A DNA stretch of 45,680 nt from Pirellula sp. (GCA_025459355.1 JALOQS010000032.1:1-45680), one strand, 5' to 3'; counted from the first letter of the stretch, positions 25,903 through 34,190 are shown. Numbers and translations: made by a program. Notes: a model not told the origin generated them from the letters alone.

Positions 25903-26970
25903 CTAGTTGTTCTCGCCCGAAGGATTGCGAAGATGTTGCTGAAGGTAAATCGCACGTTCAATATTGCGATCCGCGACGCTCAACTTGTGGCCACGCAGTT
26001 TTTGCAAATGAGCGGGTTGAGTTTGAATAAAGAGTTTGTTCAAGATAGGAATCTTGATATCGTTCAACAGCCCTAGATTGACGCCCATTCGAACTTTGCT
26101 CAAGTAGTGCATTGTTTCCTCGCTGCTAATTTTTTTGGCAGTGCACAGAATCCCGAGAGCACGACTAACGTTGTCACTCAAATCTTCTTTGCTTTGTTCG
26201 ACAAGAAACTCTCGCGCGCGTCGTTCGTAATCGATGATTCGCGGCACAACCTCTTTCACTCGTTCCATCAACGATACTTCGGAGCGACCTAAAGTCGTTT
26301 GGTTGCTGATCTGGTAAAAGTCACCCATGAATTGCGAGCCTTCGCCGAACAAACCTCGTACAGCGACATTGATTTTGTTGAGGGCACGAAATACTTTGTC
26401 AATTTGCTTTGTGGCGACCAACGCCGGCAGATGCAGCATAACGCTAACGCGAAGCCCAGTCCCCACGTTGGTTGGGCAAGCGGTTAGGTATCCGAGTTTG
26501 GTCGTGTACGAGTAAGTTAATTTCTCTTCGAGAACGTTGTCCAGTTCGTCCATTCGATTCCAAGCAGATTCGAGATCCAATCCGCTCTGCATGACTTGGA
26601 AACGAAGATGATCTTCTTCGTTGATCATGATGCTGAAGCGTTCTTTCGGATCCAGAATGACAGCTCGGGCTCCCTGGGCCTCACTCAGCTCATGGCTAAT
26701 GAGTTGGCGTTCCATCAAGAACTGTCGATCTAGCTCACCAAGTTTGGCGACATCGACGTATTCGACATCTTTAGAAATCGGCAGCCCCGAGAGGGCGTCG
26801 TGGACTTCTGTTGTGATGTTGGCGCGATCCTTGGGGCTGCATTTTCGAATGAAGGGGAATCCTGCGATGTTGCGCGCGAGTCGAATTCGGCTGCTTATGA
26901 CGATATCGGACTCCGGTCCTTTACCGCTCAGCCACTCCCCACTCTGTTGTGCTAACTCGTCTAGTTTCAC
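25903..26970 (-). CDS. mcsB: Protein-arginine kinase McsB
   Basis: A 355-residue guanidino kinase that phosphorylates arginine residues on proteins, marking them for ClpCP. Motifs are SSRIRLARNI (26-35), INEEDHLR (116-123), and the active-site Cys165 in TACPTNVGTGLR. The C-terminal region has RNIERAIYL where the RDxxRA allosteric motif is expected, with Asp replaced by Asn. McsB is best known in Firmicutes, where it sits beside mcsA and clpC; neither is next to it here. The N-terminal acidic residue set and length fit McsB, not creatine or arginine phosphagen kinases. Confidence 0.94.
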   Translation of the reverse strand: MKLDELAQQSGEWLSGKGPESDIVISSRIRLARNIAGFPFIRKCSPKDRANITTEVHDALSGLPISKDVEYVDVAKLGELDRQFLMERQLISHELSEAQGARAVILDPKERFSIMINEEDHLRFQVMQSGLDLESAWNRMDELDNVLEEKLTYSYTTKLGYLTACPTNVGTGLRVSVMLHLPALVATKQIDKVFRALNKINVAVRGLFGEGSQFMGDFYQISNQTTLGRSEVSLMERVKEVVPRIIDYERRAREFLVEQSKEDLSDNVSRALGILCTAKKISSEETMHYLSKVRMGVNLGLLNDIKIPILNKLFIQTQPAHLQKLRGHKLSVADRNIERAIYLQQHLRNPSGENN

Positions 26971-27115
26971 GTCTTGTTAACCATCTTCTGGATTGAGCAA
27001 ACCACCCCACCGACACGAGTCACAAATTCTAGAGATTGTTGATGGTCTAGGCAATTCAAGCAGGTCTGCAAAACTCTGTCTTCATCAACTTATGGTGGAA
27101 AGATACCAAATAAAA

Positions 27116-27139
27116 ACGGAGAGTGGTTTCACTCTCCGT
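27116..27139 (-). terminator. Strong intrinsic terminator after the Fe-S carrier gene
   Basis: On the minus strand, acggagagtg and cactctccgt form a perfect 10-bp stem with a 4-base loop, followed by TTTTATTT. It lies about 75 bases past the stop of the minus-strand Fe-S carrier gene. The stem-loop plus U-tract is the clearest terminator in the window. Confidence 0.9.
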
Positions 27140-27214
27140 TCAAAGCATCAGCAGTTCAGCGACAACCGCTCCCTCGCAAATTGGTTGCGAAGGGGATAAG
27201 TCGCGAAGGTCAAG

Positions 27215-27544
27215 TTACTGGAACGACTTGCCGCAACCGCAGGACTTAACTGCGTTCGGATTTTCAAAGGTGAAGCCTTGTCGCTCCAAGCTCTTGTGAT
27301 ACCCGAGAACGCATCCATCGAGTAATAGAGCGCTCTTTTTGTCGACGACAAAGTTCACGCCGTACTGTTCGTAACGTGAATCTTTTTCGTCGTCGAACTT
27401 GTCATCAAACTGCAGGGAATATTGGAAACCAGCACATCCGCCCCCCATCACTCCGACGCGAACGAACATTTCTGGACCAAAATTCGCCTCAGTACAAGCC
27501 TTTTTCAGCTCTTCGGCTGCCACGTCACTCAAAGTCAGTGCCAT
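27215..27544 (-). CDS. A-type Fe-S cluster carrier (ErpA/SufA/IscA family)
   Basis: A 109-residue A-type carrier that receives Fe-S clusters and passes them to target enzymes. The three conserved cysteines are Cys37 in GGCAGFQY and Cys102 and Cys104 in SCGCG. The length is typical. The open frame extends upstream to 27634, but the first 30 residues there do not fit the family, and ATG 27544 gives the standard MALTLSDVA start. I cannot decide between ErpA, SufA and IscA. No other suf or isc gene is adjacent. The gene is followed by the strong terminator. Confidence 0.93.
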   Translation of the reverse strand: MALTLSDVAAEELKKACTEANFGPEMFVRVGVMGGGCAGFQYSLQFDDKFDDEKDSRYEQYGVNFVVDKKSALLLDGCVLGYHKSLERQGFTFENPNAVKSCGCGKSFQ

Positions 27545-27868
27545 CGTATCCTCACAAAAAACCTGGATATATTGAACCCGTTGGGCAGACCCACGGATAA
27601 ACTTGTAACAACAATAGTATAGTATCCGCCACAAGCCCCGGGGGGCAAGTCATTTTTGACTAGCCACTGGCAATCGCCCTCGCTATCATACTCCCTCCTA
27701 AAATTCGCGAGATTTGGGTTGTGACGTTGGGCTAGCGATGACGATAGTCCCACACGCCCCCGAAACTCCTGGTTTTAGCCGGGATGCTAACGTTTGTAAC
27801 CCTACCCGTGTAAACCCTACCGGATGGGTTAAGCAGGTCAAAAACACACCTTTTTTTCAGGTATTATC

Positions 27869-27967
27869 ATGGTAAAACCACACCGAAAACTCAAAAAAGC
27901 AAATCACGGTCAACGTGCGGCTAACAGCAAAGCTCGCAAAGCAAAGCGCCGCAAGGTTCGCACCTAG
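27869..27967 (+). CDS. 32-residue highly basic small protein
   Basis: A short open frame, ATG 27869 to TAG 27967, encodes 32 residues beginning MVKPHRKLKK and ending KAKRRKVRT. It has 8 Lys, 6 Arg, 2 His and no acidic residue, giving a net charge near +14. Such composition is typical of ribosomal or RNA-binding small proteins, and I suspect a planctomycete-conserved family, but I cannot name one. A purine-rich cagg is upstream, a weak ribosome-binding site. It precedes the second fabZ-like gene by about 170 bases, on the same strand. The coding call rests on composition and the clean start/stop, and could be chance. Confidence 0.65.
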   Translation: MVKPHRKLKKANHGQRAANSKARKAKRRKVRT

Positions 27968-28135
27968 TTTTCGCACCTAGTCTTCGTCTTCGCATCTGAA
28001 GCTTTGGTTTCTGGGCTTGCTCGCTAGGGTTTTCGCGTCGGGAAGCGATTTTTCGTCCCGCCGATCACCCGCTTTTTTGGTGATTGCATTCTCGGCCATC
28101 TTCATTTGGGAACTCTTAAAGAGGTAAATGGATTC

Positions 28136-28663
28136 GTGGCTGTGAAAGATTTTATCGTCGACCCGGATACTTTGGATTTTTCCAAGGTCGTTGCGGATAT
28201 TGACGAAATTCGAAAGTACAACCCTCAGCGTTTCGAAATGGAACAGCTGACCGCGATCGTCCACGAAGATCCCGAAAACGTCATTTGTGTTGGATATAAA
28301 GACATCACAGATCAGGAGTTCTGGGTGCGAGGGCACATGCCCGGCATGCCATTGATGCCTGGGGTTGTGATGTTGGAGGCCGTTGCTCAAGTTTGTTGCT
28401 ATTGCTGCCACAAATACAAACTTTTGGGAGATGCGATGGTTGGCTTCGGCGGGCTGGAAGAGGTCAAATTCCCGAGCCCAGTCGTTCCAGGCGATCGGCT
28501 TGTGGTAATGTGCCAACAACTGAAGCTCCGAAAGCCTCGATTAATCATTTGCCGCTTCCAGGGAATGGTAAATCGCACGATTGTCGTGGAAGGTATCCTC
28601 AAGGGCATTCCGATCCCGGTTGACTATTTAAAGTCGCTCGGCACTGCGGCTAAGCCTAGCTAA
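28136..28663 (+). CDS. FabZ/FabA-like dehydratase (second copy)
   Basis: A 175-residue hotdog-fold protein. The catalytic segment RGHMPGMPLMPGVVMLEAVAQ gives His67 and Glu81 (counting from GTG 28136), close to standard FabZ but with about 30 extra N-terminal residues. It probably dehydrates 3-hydroxyacyl-ACP. The frame begins at a TTG (28106), but AAAGAGG at 28118-28124 is well placed only for GTG 28136 (or GTG 28142); both give a similar product. It is 168 bases downstream of the 32-residue gene. The window holds no other fatty acid synthesis gene besides the earlier FabZ-like one. Confidence 0.87.
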   Translation: MAVKDFIVDPDTLDFSKVVADIDEIRKYNPQRFEMEQLTAIVHEDPENVICVGYKDITDQEFWVRGHMPGMPLMPGVVMLEAVAQVCCYCCHKYKLLGDAMVGFGGLEEVKFPSPVVPGDRLVVMCQQLKLRKPRLIICRFQGMVNRTIVVEGILKGIPIPVDYLKSLGTAAKPS

Positions 28664-28756
28664 GTCCGCTTGGGAGCCAGGTCTTGCTTGAGGGGCCAGG
28701 CTTTCGCACTCGTTGCAGCGTTTAGGTCAACTAATCTCGGCCGATTCTCCCAATGT

Positions 28757-28772
28757 TGACATTCGAATGTCA
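28757..28772. promoter_or_regulatory. Perfect 16-base palindrome TGACATTCGAATGTCA
   Basis: TGACATTC and GAATGTCA are exact reverse complements without a spacer. It is about 280 bases upstream of the lipoprotein start and 94 after the fabZ-like stop. Dimeric repressors bind such sites, but the protein is unknown. Confidence 0.5.
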
Positions 28773-28946
28773 TCCGGACTTTCTCTCGGCAATCGCGTTC
28801 GATTCAGGTGACGCGTCCTCTACGCTTGCAGTGTTCGCAGCGCGTGTTGCTCGCAGTTCGTATTGCTCGTAGCAGATTTCTTGCATCTCCCCCGAGCCAG
28901 TCACCTTAAACTACCCATACTACCCCAATCGCCCGGTCTACTTAAC

Positions 28947-28961
28947 GAGGAAAATTTCCTC
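28947..28961. promoter_or_regulatory. Perfect inverted repeat GAGGAAA-A-TTTCCTC
   Basis: Two 7-base arms with a single central A form an exact inverted repeat, about 75 bases upstream of the lipoprotein start, a position suited to an operator. The binding factor is unknown. Confidence 0.45.
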
Positions 28962-29036
28962 AATCAGAACAGGTCCACATGCCGATGTTGACTGAGATCG
29001 TGTGGAGTTTAATGGACTTGTAGTGGACAATCGCGG

Positions 29037-29534
29037 ATGCGTAGCGAACGCTCAAAGAAGTTACTGATTGGCGTTTCAAGCCTAATGCTGGCTGTGCCGG
29101 GCTGCGTCTCGATTCGACACGAAAATGAACTAGCGCTCATCGGAGCAGGCTCACATCAGACTCATCTACCGCGTAATCAATGCTCGTCGGTCGCGGTCAG
29201 CGTCCAAGAATGTGGTGATCCGTGCCGACGCCCAGATTCTCAAGCCGTCAGAGGCATCGGATTGTCTGGCATCGAGCCTACGAAACCGATCCGAATCGTC
29301 GCATCGGGGGTCAAGAACGGGGCCAATCGAGTTTGTTCGAGCTTGATAGGATTCAAAGAGCGCGTGCATTTCCAATGCAACGATTGGTGGTCGAGGCAGA
29401 AGGAAAAGAACAATCCGCCGCCATGGCCTAAATTTCATCCCGTTCCAGCAAAGCCGGCATTCGAATCGCAGACCGGTGATATAGCCGATTCGCCGGAGAT
29501 CTTCGGGGCATTTGGGCCTGCAAAAGAAGAGTAG
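29037..29534 (+). CDS. Small lipoprotein, planctomycete-type hypothetical
   Basis: A 165-residue protein with a lipoprotein signal (LIGVSSLMLAVPGC, Cys at residue 23). The C-terminal half has the Trp/Pro-rich segment WWSRQKEKNNPPPWPKFHP followed by VPAKPAFE, which I recall from planctomycete lipoproteins of unknown function, not verified. The middle is low in structure and has several Cys. Probably membrane-anchored and periplasmic. It is followed 127 bases later by the FHA-like gene on the same strand; co-transcription is uncertain. Confidence 0.75.
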   Translation: MRSERSKKLLIGVSSLMLAVPGCVSIRHENELALIGAGSHQTHLPRNQCSSVAVSVQECGDPCRRPDSQAVRGIGLSGIEPTKPIRIVASGVKNGANRVCSSLIGFKERVHFQCNDWWSRQKEKNNPPPWPKFHPVPAKPAFESQTGDIADSPEIFGAFGPAKEE

Positions 29535-29661
29535 TCTGGTACAAAACAGACCAAAGTTCGCCATTTCTTGGGAGAATTTTGCTTATATCCCGCCGTGGCA
29601 CTCGAACTATCGTTGACCAAAGGCCTGATCGACTAGCGCGCTATACTTGTTGCTTGGAATT

Positions 29662-30240
29662 ATGAAGAACATTTTGTGGATAGACGGCCAAGGAGGCTAC
29701 TTGCTTTGCGATTCCGAGGAAGTCATTTTGGGGCAGGCCGCGCCGGAGTGCTTAGCTGACCTAGCCATTCGAGGGGACATAAGTCGTCGGGCCGCGTCGA
29801 TTCGAAGGGTTGGCGAGGAGCATGTTCTCACCCCACTTCAGGAAACCTATCTCGATGGCAGGCCCTTGGATCGACCCGCATTGCTGCCGGAGCGAGCGAA
29901 GCTAACCTTGGGAAAGCGGGTAGAGTTAGCTTATGTGCGCCCGAGCAAGCTTAGCTGTTCGGCTCGGATCGATATTCTGAGCAACAATCGATGGCAGCCT
30001 TTGTACACTTCGGCAGTTCTATTGAGTGACTCGTGCGTGTTAGGTCCGTTTGAGGATTGTCATATTGTTTGCCCAGGTTGGTCTAGCAGACTGGTGCTAT
30101 TTCGAAAGACGGGAGAATGGTTTTGCAGGCCACCTCAAGGGGAAACCGTGCAGGTGGGCGACATGATGGCGGGCGCCCCATTCCCTCTCAAATTGGGCCA
30201 GAAGATCTCTAGCGACGAATTCTCAATGATCCTTGAATAA
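29662..30240 (+). CDS. FHA-like protein in kinase/sigma operon
   Basis: A 192-residue protein that reads like a degenerate forkhead-associated domain: ILWIDGQGGYLLC, then GDISRRAASIRR (a variant of the S-R-x-H phosphopeptide motif with His replaced by Ala) and LTPLQETYLDGR. A second beta-rich half (about 95-190) follows, ending in DEFSMIL. FHA domains bind phosphothreonine peptides, so a partner role for the neighbouring kinase is likely but, given the missing key residues, not certain. ATG 29662 is used; a TTG 15 bases upstream is open in frame. The stop nearly abuts the kinase frame. Confidence 0.72.
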   Translation: MKNILWIDGQGGYLLCDSEEVILGQAAPECLADLAIRGDISRRAASIRRVGEEHVLTPLQETYLDGRPLDRPALLPERAKLTLGKRVELAYVRPSKLSCSARIDILSNNRWQPLYTSAVLLSDSCVLGPFEDCHIVCPGWSSRLVLFRKTGEWFCRPPQGETVQVGDMMAGAPFPLKLGQKISSDEFSMILE

Positions 30241-30442
30241 ATCGACCAAGGTTTACGCTGTCAAAGCGAAATATCTTGAGTCCTACTCTCGGAGGGAGAC
30301 ATCGGCTACCACCCGAATCCACGGTCCGCAAGACCGCTGGATTTCCGACGACGAGTTGAGACAGGTAGGAATGGGTTCTTGGGGTTCGGCACCGCGGGTA
30401 TTCTTTATGTTTGTTTCACTGCTTCAACGAAAACCTGCGAAA

Positions 30443-32653
30443 ATGAGCAACATTCAAGATAGAATGCAGTCGGTTCCAACAGACGATTCACCCCCTACAC
30501 GACCGGGGCAGGTCGGAAACATTGAGGGAAGTGGCGTTCCCAGTCCTAGAAATCAACAAGCCTCTTTTGGTGCATCGATGAAGTTTCAATACGGAAATGG
30601 TGATAAGCCCCTGGACGGATACGTTATCAAGCGGGGGGTCGGGTCAGGGGGCTTTGGAGAAGTTTACTTCGCGGAAAGTGATTCAGGCAAAGAAGTTGCT
30701 TTAAAGCGGATCCAAAAGAATTTGGAGGTTGAGGTTAGAGGAGTTCGGCATTGTCTCAATCTCCGCCATCCTAACTTGGTCGGAATCTACGATATTCGTT
30801 TTGACAAAGACGAACAAGGTTGGATCGTTATGGAGTTTATCGGAGGAGAGTCCCTTCGAGAACGAATCGATCGATACGCTGAAACCTCCAATCCCGAAGA
30901 AGCCATCGCGCTCTTCGCACAACTTGCTGCGGGTGTCGCCTATCTGCATGATCAGGGAATCGTGCACCGTGACCTGAAGCCGGCGAACGTGTTCATCGAT
31001 AATGGTTTAGTCAAGATCGGTGACTATGGGCTCAGCAAATACATCAGTGCTTCGCGGCGAGGTGGACAAACCGAAAGCGTCGGAACATTTCACTACATGG
31101 CACCCGAGATTGGCAGGGGCGAATACGGTAAAGAGATCGACATCTATTCTCTAGGGGTCATCCTTTATGAGATGCTCACGGGCTTCGTTCCGTTCGATGG
31201 CGAGAGCTCCCAAGAGATCATTCTTAAACACTTGACGGCTGATCCCGATGTCAGCATGTTACCGGAACCATATGCGTCGACGATTCAGCGTGCCTTGGCA
31301 AAGAATGCATCGTTGCGATTCAGCGATTGCCGAGAAATGTTGTGGGCTATTGGCTGGGATCTTGATGCGAGTGGATTGGCGTTTCGCAAAACAACAAGTG
31401 CTCCGATGGTTTCTCCGCCAGTGCTCAGCAACCCAACCTCAACCAACACCAAAAAGCAGAAAAGGGTTTTAGGTAACAACGACCCAACGATCGCTGGAGT
31501 TTCGCCGTTGCAGTTTGCTGCGAACCCATCTGAGCAGATGAACACATTTCAAGAGCCAATTGCACGAGCGTTCAACAACAAGCTCATCGAGCTTCAGAAC
31601 TGGTTCCGAAATCTTCCGCCGTCTACGCGTGGAGTCGCCATAGCCATCATCGTTGTAACCGCAGTGTTTGTCGGAAACATCGTGGCTCCCATCGCATTCT
31701 TATTGCTTTGCATTTACGCGTGCTACTATGTCGTATGGTACGTCGGCGGTGGTCCAGAGCATGCGAAAAAGTTAGCCGCAGCCAACATGGCCCATGTTCC
31801 AGCGAGGAATGCGAATCCTGTTGCTTGGAACGCGGGACATGCTGCCCCAGCCTATCCGGTTGCCGGTTATGGCGCCGCTGCGGCTGGAACACAATCGCCC
31901 GTCTCGCGACCAGCCAAGCCGATCTCCTATAAAGCGGCCCTTCGAAATTGGCAAACGGAGCAGAGAGAAATTTTATCCAAACGAGGATTATGGTCCTATC
32001 TGCACTCCTACACGCGATCATGGGTATTCTCTGGAATCGTGATTAGCGTGTTGACATTGGCCGCTGCTGTCATGACACATGCGAGAGTCGACGACAACGC
32101 GACGAGTCTCGTGAGCGGAATCACTTGGGTGGGGGTCATGTCGTTACTCGCCAGTTGGTCCATCATCTTCTTTGGCCGTCGATGGGAAAAACAACCAGAG
32201 GATTCCATCGTATTCCGATTTGTCATGATGACCGTCGGAGGACTGCTAGGTGCCGTTAGTTATGGATTGAGCAGTCATTTGATGATGCCATGGAATGAGT
32301 TGGCTCATTCGGGTTGGGAGCAACTAAACATGGACGGCGGCGTGCTCAATCCAGGTGACTGGAATCGATCCTGGAAGGGTTTTTACGAGGGAGAGTCACC
32401 CCTTTTGGCAGCTCACATAGCCTACTTCGCTTCACTCATGTGGATCGTACGCTGGTGGAGGCAGTCAGACTCGTTGCGAAAGAGCAGGTTTAGTGTCTTC
32501 TCAATCGCCTGGACCGTTGCACTGGCGGCATTGGTACAAGGATTCTTTTTCTTTCCAGCGCCATGGTGCTTAGCTTTTGCAGGCTTAACATCTGTTGCTG
32601 TCCAAATGGCGTCCCCGTGGATACCATATGAGCCTACTACACGAACAGCATAA
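30443..32653 (+). CDS. Membrane-bound Ser/Thr protein kinase
   Basis: A Hanks-type kinase of 737 residues from ATG 30443. Motifs: glycine loop GVGSGGFGEVY (65-75), Lys88 in VALK, HRDLKPANV (catalytic Asp177), DYG (Asp194, where most kinases have DFG), and APE (220-222). After the kinase domain comes a Ser/Thr/Pro/Ala-rich linker and a C-terminal membrane region with about six to eight hydrophobic helices between residues 396 and 727. The frame opens at TTG 30233, and ATG 30371 is an alternative with AGGTAGGA before it, so the start is uncertain. The next gene starts 14 bases on. Likely a sensor kinase for the ECF sigma factor downstream. Confidence 0.92.
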   Translation: MSNIQDRMQSVPTDDSPPTRPGQVGNIEGSGVPSPRNQQASFGASMKFQYGNGDKPLDGYVIKRGVGSGGFGEVYFAESDSGKEVALKRIQKNLEVEVRGVRHCLNLRHPNLVGIYDIRFDKDEQGWIVMEFIGGESLRERIDRYAETSNPEEAIALFAQLAAGVAYLHDQGIVHRDLKPANVFIDNGLVKIGDYGLSKYISASRRGGQTESVGTFHYMAPEIGRGEYGKEIDIYSLGVILYEMLTGFVPFDGESSQEIILKHLTADPDVSMLPEPYASTIQRALAKNASLRFSDCREMLWAIGWDLDASGLAFRKTTSAPMVSPPVLSNPTSTNTKKQKRVLGNNDPTIAGVSPLQFAANPSEQMNTFQEPIARAFNNKLIELQNWFRNLPPSTRGVAIAIIVVTAVFVGNIVAPIAFLLLCIYACYYVVWYVGGGPEHAKKLAAANMAHVPARNANPVAWNAGHAAPAYPVAGYGAAAAGTQSPVSRPAKPISYKAALRNWQTEQREILSKRGLWSYLHSYTRSWVFSGIVISVLTLAAAVMTHARVDDNATSLVSGITWVGVMSLLASWSIIFFGRRWEKQPEDSIVFRFVMMTVGGLLGAVSYGLSSHLMMPWNELAHSGWEQLNMDGGVLNPGDWNRSWKGFYEGESPLLAAHIAYFASLMWIVRWWRQSDSLRKSRFSVFSIAWTVALAALVQGFFFFPAPWCLAFAGLTSVAVQMASPWIPYEPTTRTA

Positions 32654-32667
32654 AGGATTATAGAGCG

Positions 32668-33351
32668 ATGAAATCTTTGGTGGTGGTAAAGCTTATCATA
32701 GCGTTAACTGGGGGTACTCCGCATATTGAGTCCTTTAGCATTCTGCAGGAGGAGTCTGGTAGCGAGATAAAAGTCGAGACCAAAGCGGAAATCGATGCGT
32801 CCTCTTTTGTAAAGAGTCTGGAAACCGCATTGACCAACTCAGTCAATGGTTCGACCGCTTCCGGCGAACCTGAGCTGCCTGCTTGGCTTACCGCGACGGA
32901 GGACAGAGCGGAAAGCGATGGTGATCACTCCTTTTTGGTGATCACCATTCCTCAACCGGATGTCGCCGCCTGTGAAGAAGAACTCAAGGAGAAATTGCCC
33001 GCCGAGGTTCATGCCTTTATCGACACGAACATCCTGCGTCACATCGAGGCTAACACCGTCCCGTTCTTGACAAACGATTACATCAAAAAAGAGATACTCA
33101 GCCTCAATCCCGACCGCACTTTCACCAAGACTCTTGCTCGACCTGGTGGCGAGATGTTTCAAATCTACCGCCAATTAACAATACCCTCCTCCGAAGTAAA
33201 AAGGCTAGTTGAATACGAACGTAGTGTTGTGGCAGGTGAACGGTCCGTGAAAGTAGGTGTTGGTGCAGCGTCGGTCATTGGAGTAGTCGGCGGCCTTTCT
33301 GCTTTGCTAGGTTTGATGGCTCGACGCGAGAAATCGAAAGGCTTAGCATGA
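32668..33351 (+). CDS. Single-span membrane protein of kinase/sigma operon
   Basis: A 227-residue protein of unknown function. The N-terminus is weakly hydrophobic (MKSLVVVKLIIALTGG). A soluble domain of about 160 residues follows, and one clear membrane helix is at about 196-218, ending in RREK. By the positive-inside rule the tail is cytoplasmic and the main domain periplasmic. AAGGA is upstream, and the kinase stop is 14 bases away. The last four bases overlap the sigma factor start (ATGA), so translation is coupled. It may be a sensor or an anti-sigma-like regulator, but no anti-sigma motif is seen. Confidence 0.8.
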   Translation: MKSLVVVKLIIALTGGTPHIESFSILQEESGSEIKVETKAEIDASSFVKSLETALTNSVNGSTASGEPELPAWLTATEDRAESDGDHSFLVITIPQPDVAACEEELKEKLPAEVHAFIDTNILRHIEANTVPFLTNDYIKKEILSLNPDRTFTKTLARPGGEMFQIYRQLTIPSSEVKRLVEYERSVVAGERSVKVGVGAASVIGVVGGLSALLGLMARREKSKGLA

Positions 33352-33998
33352 AATTTGTCGGCAACGAGAAAGCCCCCAACCCCGAAAAGCTTCTGGTAGA
33401 TCAGATCCGCTCAGGCGAAGCGGATGCTTGGAAAATGCTCATTGACAAATACGAAGGTCGACTCATGGCTTTTGTCGGAGCGAGACTCGTTGACCGATCG
33501 CATGCTGAAGACATCGTTCAAGACACGTTTATCGGATTCTTGAATAGCCTCCCGAATTTCGACTGCGAGAGACCGCTGGAAAGCTATCTGTTTTCCATCG
33601 CAGCTTATAAGTTGACCGACCATTTGAGAAAGCAGGGACGCCGCCAAACGCAAGCCTTTTCTTCTCCAGACGAGTCCAGCGATGGCGCCCAGCAGGCTCC
33701 CGCCCCGTTCCGGGCCGTAAGCAGCATCATGCGAAGCGGGGAAAGACGAGATGCGGAAGAAGTCGCACTGGCCGAGGCATTAAAAGAGCAAATCGACAAG
33801 TGGAAGTCAAAGGATGACTTCACCAAATTGATGTGCATCGAGCTTTTGTTTGTGGCGGGAGAAAGCAATAAGACCATCGCAGACAAACTCAAGCTGACAG
33901 AGCAGCAAGTCGCAAACTACAAATCAGATTTCCTGATTCGCACCAAAACGCTTCTCAGTCGGCTCGCCAATCGCGAAGCGTTCCCAGAGCTAGGCTAG
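33348..33998 (+). CDS. ECF-type RNA polymerase sigma factor
   Basis: A 216-residue sigma-70 of the extracytoplasmic-function group. Region 2 spans about 24-98, with DRSHAEDIVQDTFIGF and SYLFSIAAYKLTDHLRKQ. Region 4 spans about 165-205 (KTIADKLKLTEQQVANY, the helix-turn-helix). The linker (100-135) is long and Ser-rich (at least seven Ser), offering possible phosphosites. The gene overlaps the upstream membrane-protein gene by ATGA. No anti-sigma gene follows. The position after a kinase gene fits kinase-linked ECF groups described in planctomycetes. Confidence 0.93.
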   Translation: MKFVGNEKAPNPEKLLVDQIRSGEADAWKMLIDKYEGRLMAFVGARLVDRSHAEDIVQDTFIGFLNSLPNFDCERPLESYLFSIAAYKLTDHLRKQGRRQTQAFSSPDESSDGAQQAPAPFRAVSSIMRSGERRDAEEVALAEALKEQIDKWKSKDDFTKLMCIELLFVAGESNKTIADKLKLTEQQVANYKSDFLIRTKTLLSRLANREAFPELG

Positions 33999-34151
33999 TC
34001 ATCTTTCCGTGAGCTGCGGTCGTGCTGCGGTTGAGAGAACGATGAAGAAAATGTAGCGATTTTGACGACTTAATCGGGTCAAACGCCGTGGTATGTCTCT
34101 GGGCGTCTTGAATGCCGATACGAAATGTTGTAGCGGAAACCGGGAAACAGT

Positions 34152-34168
34152 TGACGGACGGCCCGTCA
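34152..34168. repeat. Hairpin upstream of tRNA-His
   Basis: tgacgg-acggc-ccgtca is a perfect 6-bp stem with a 5-base loop, 24 bases upstream of the tRNA gene. It may end the sigma factor transcript, though a T-run is lacking. Confidence 0.35.
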
Positions 34169-34190
34169 GCCGTTAAATTCCCAAATAGAC

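Larger units (their letters stand above)
28664..29036. other. Intergenic region upstream of lipoprotein gene
   Basis: These 373 bases between the second fabZ-like gene and the lipoprotein gene contain no gene I can support. Two perfect palindromes in this gap (28757-28772 and 28947-28961) are listed separately. An imperfect tandem stretch, tgttgctcgcag / tattgctcgtag, is at about 28847-28871. No promoter with good spacing was found. Confidence 0.5.

Noticed and set aside
27977-28519. 180-residue minus-strand open frame opposite the second fabZ-like gene
   Set aside because: The plus-strand frame carries the FabZ active-site motif; this one has no family pattern.
29613-29647. TTGACC ... TATACT as a promoter for the FHA-like gene
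   Set aside because: The spacing is 23 bases, too long for a standard sigma-70 promoter.
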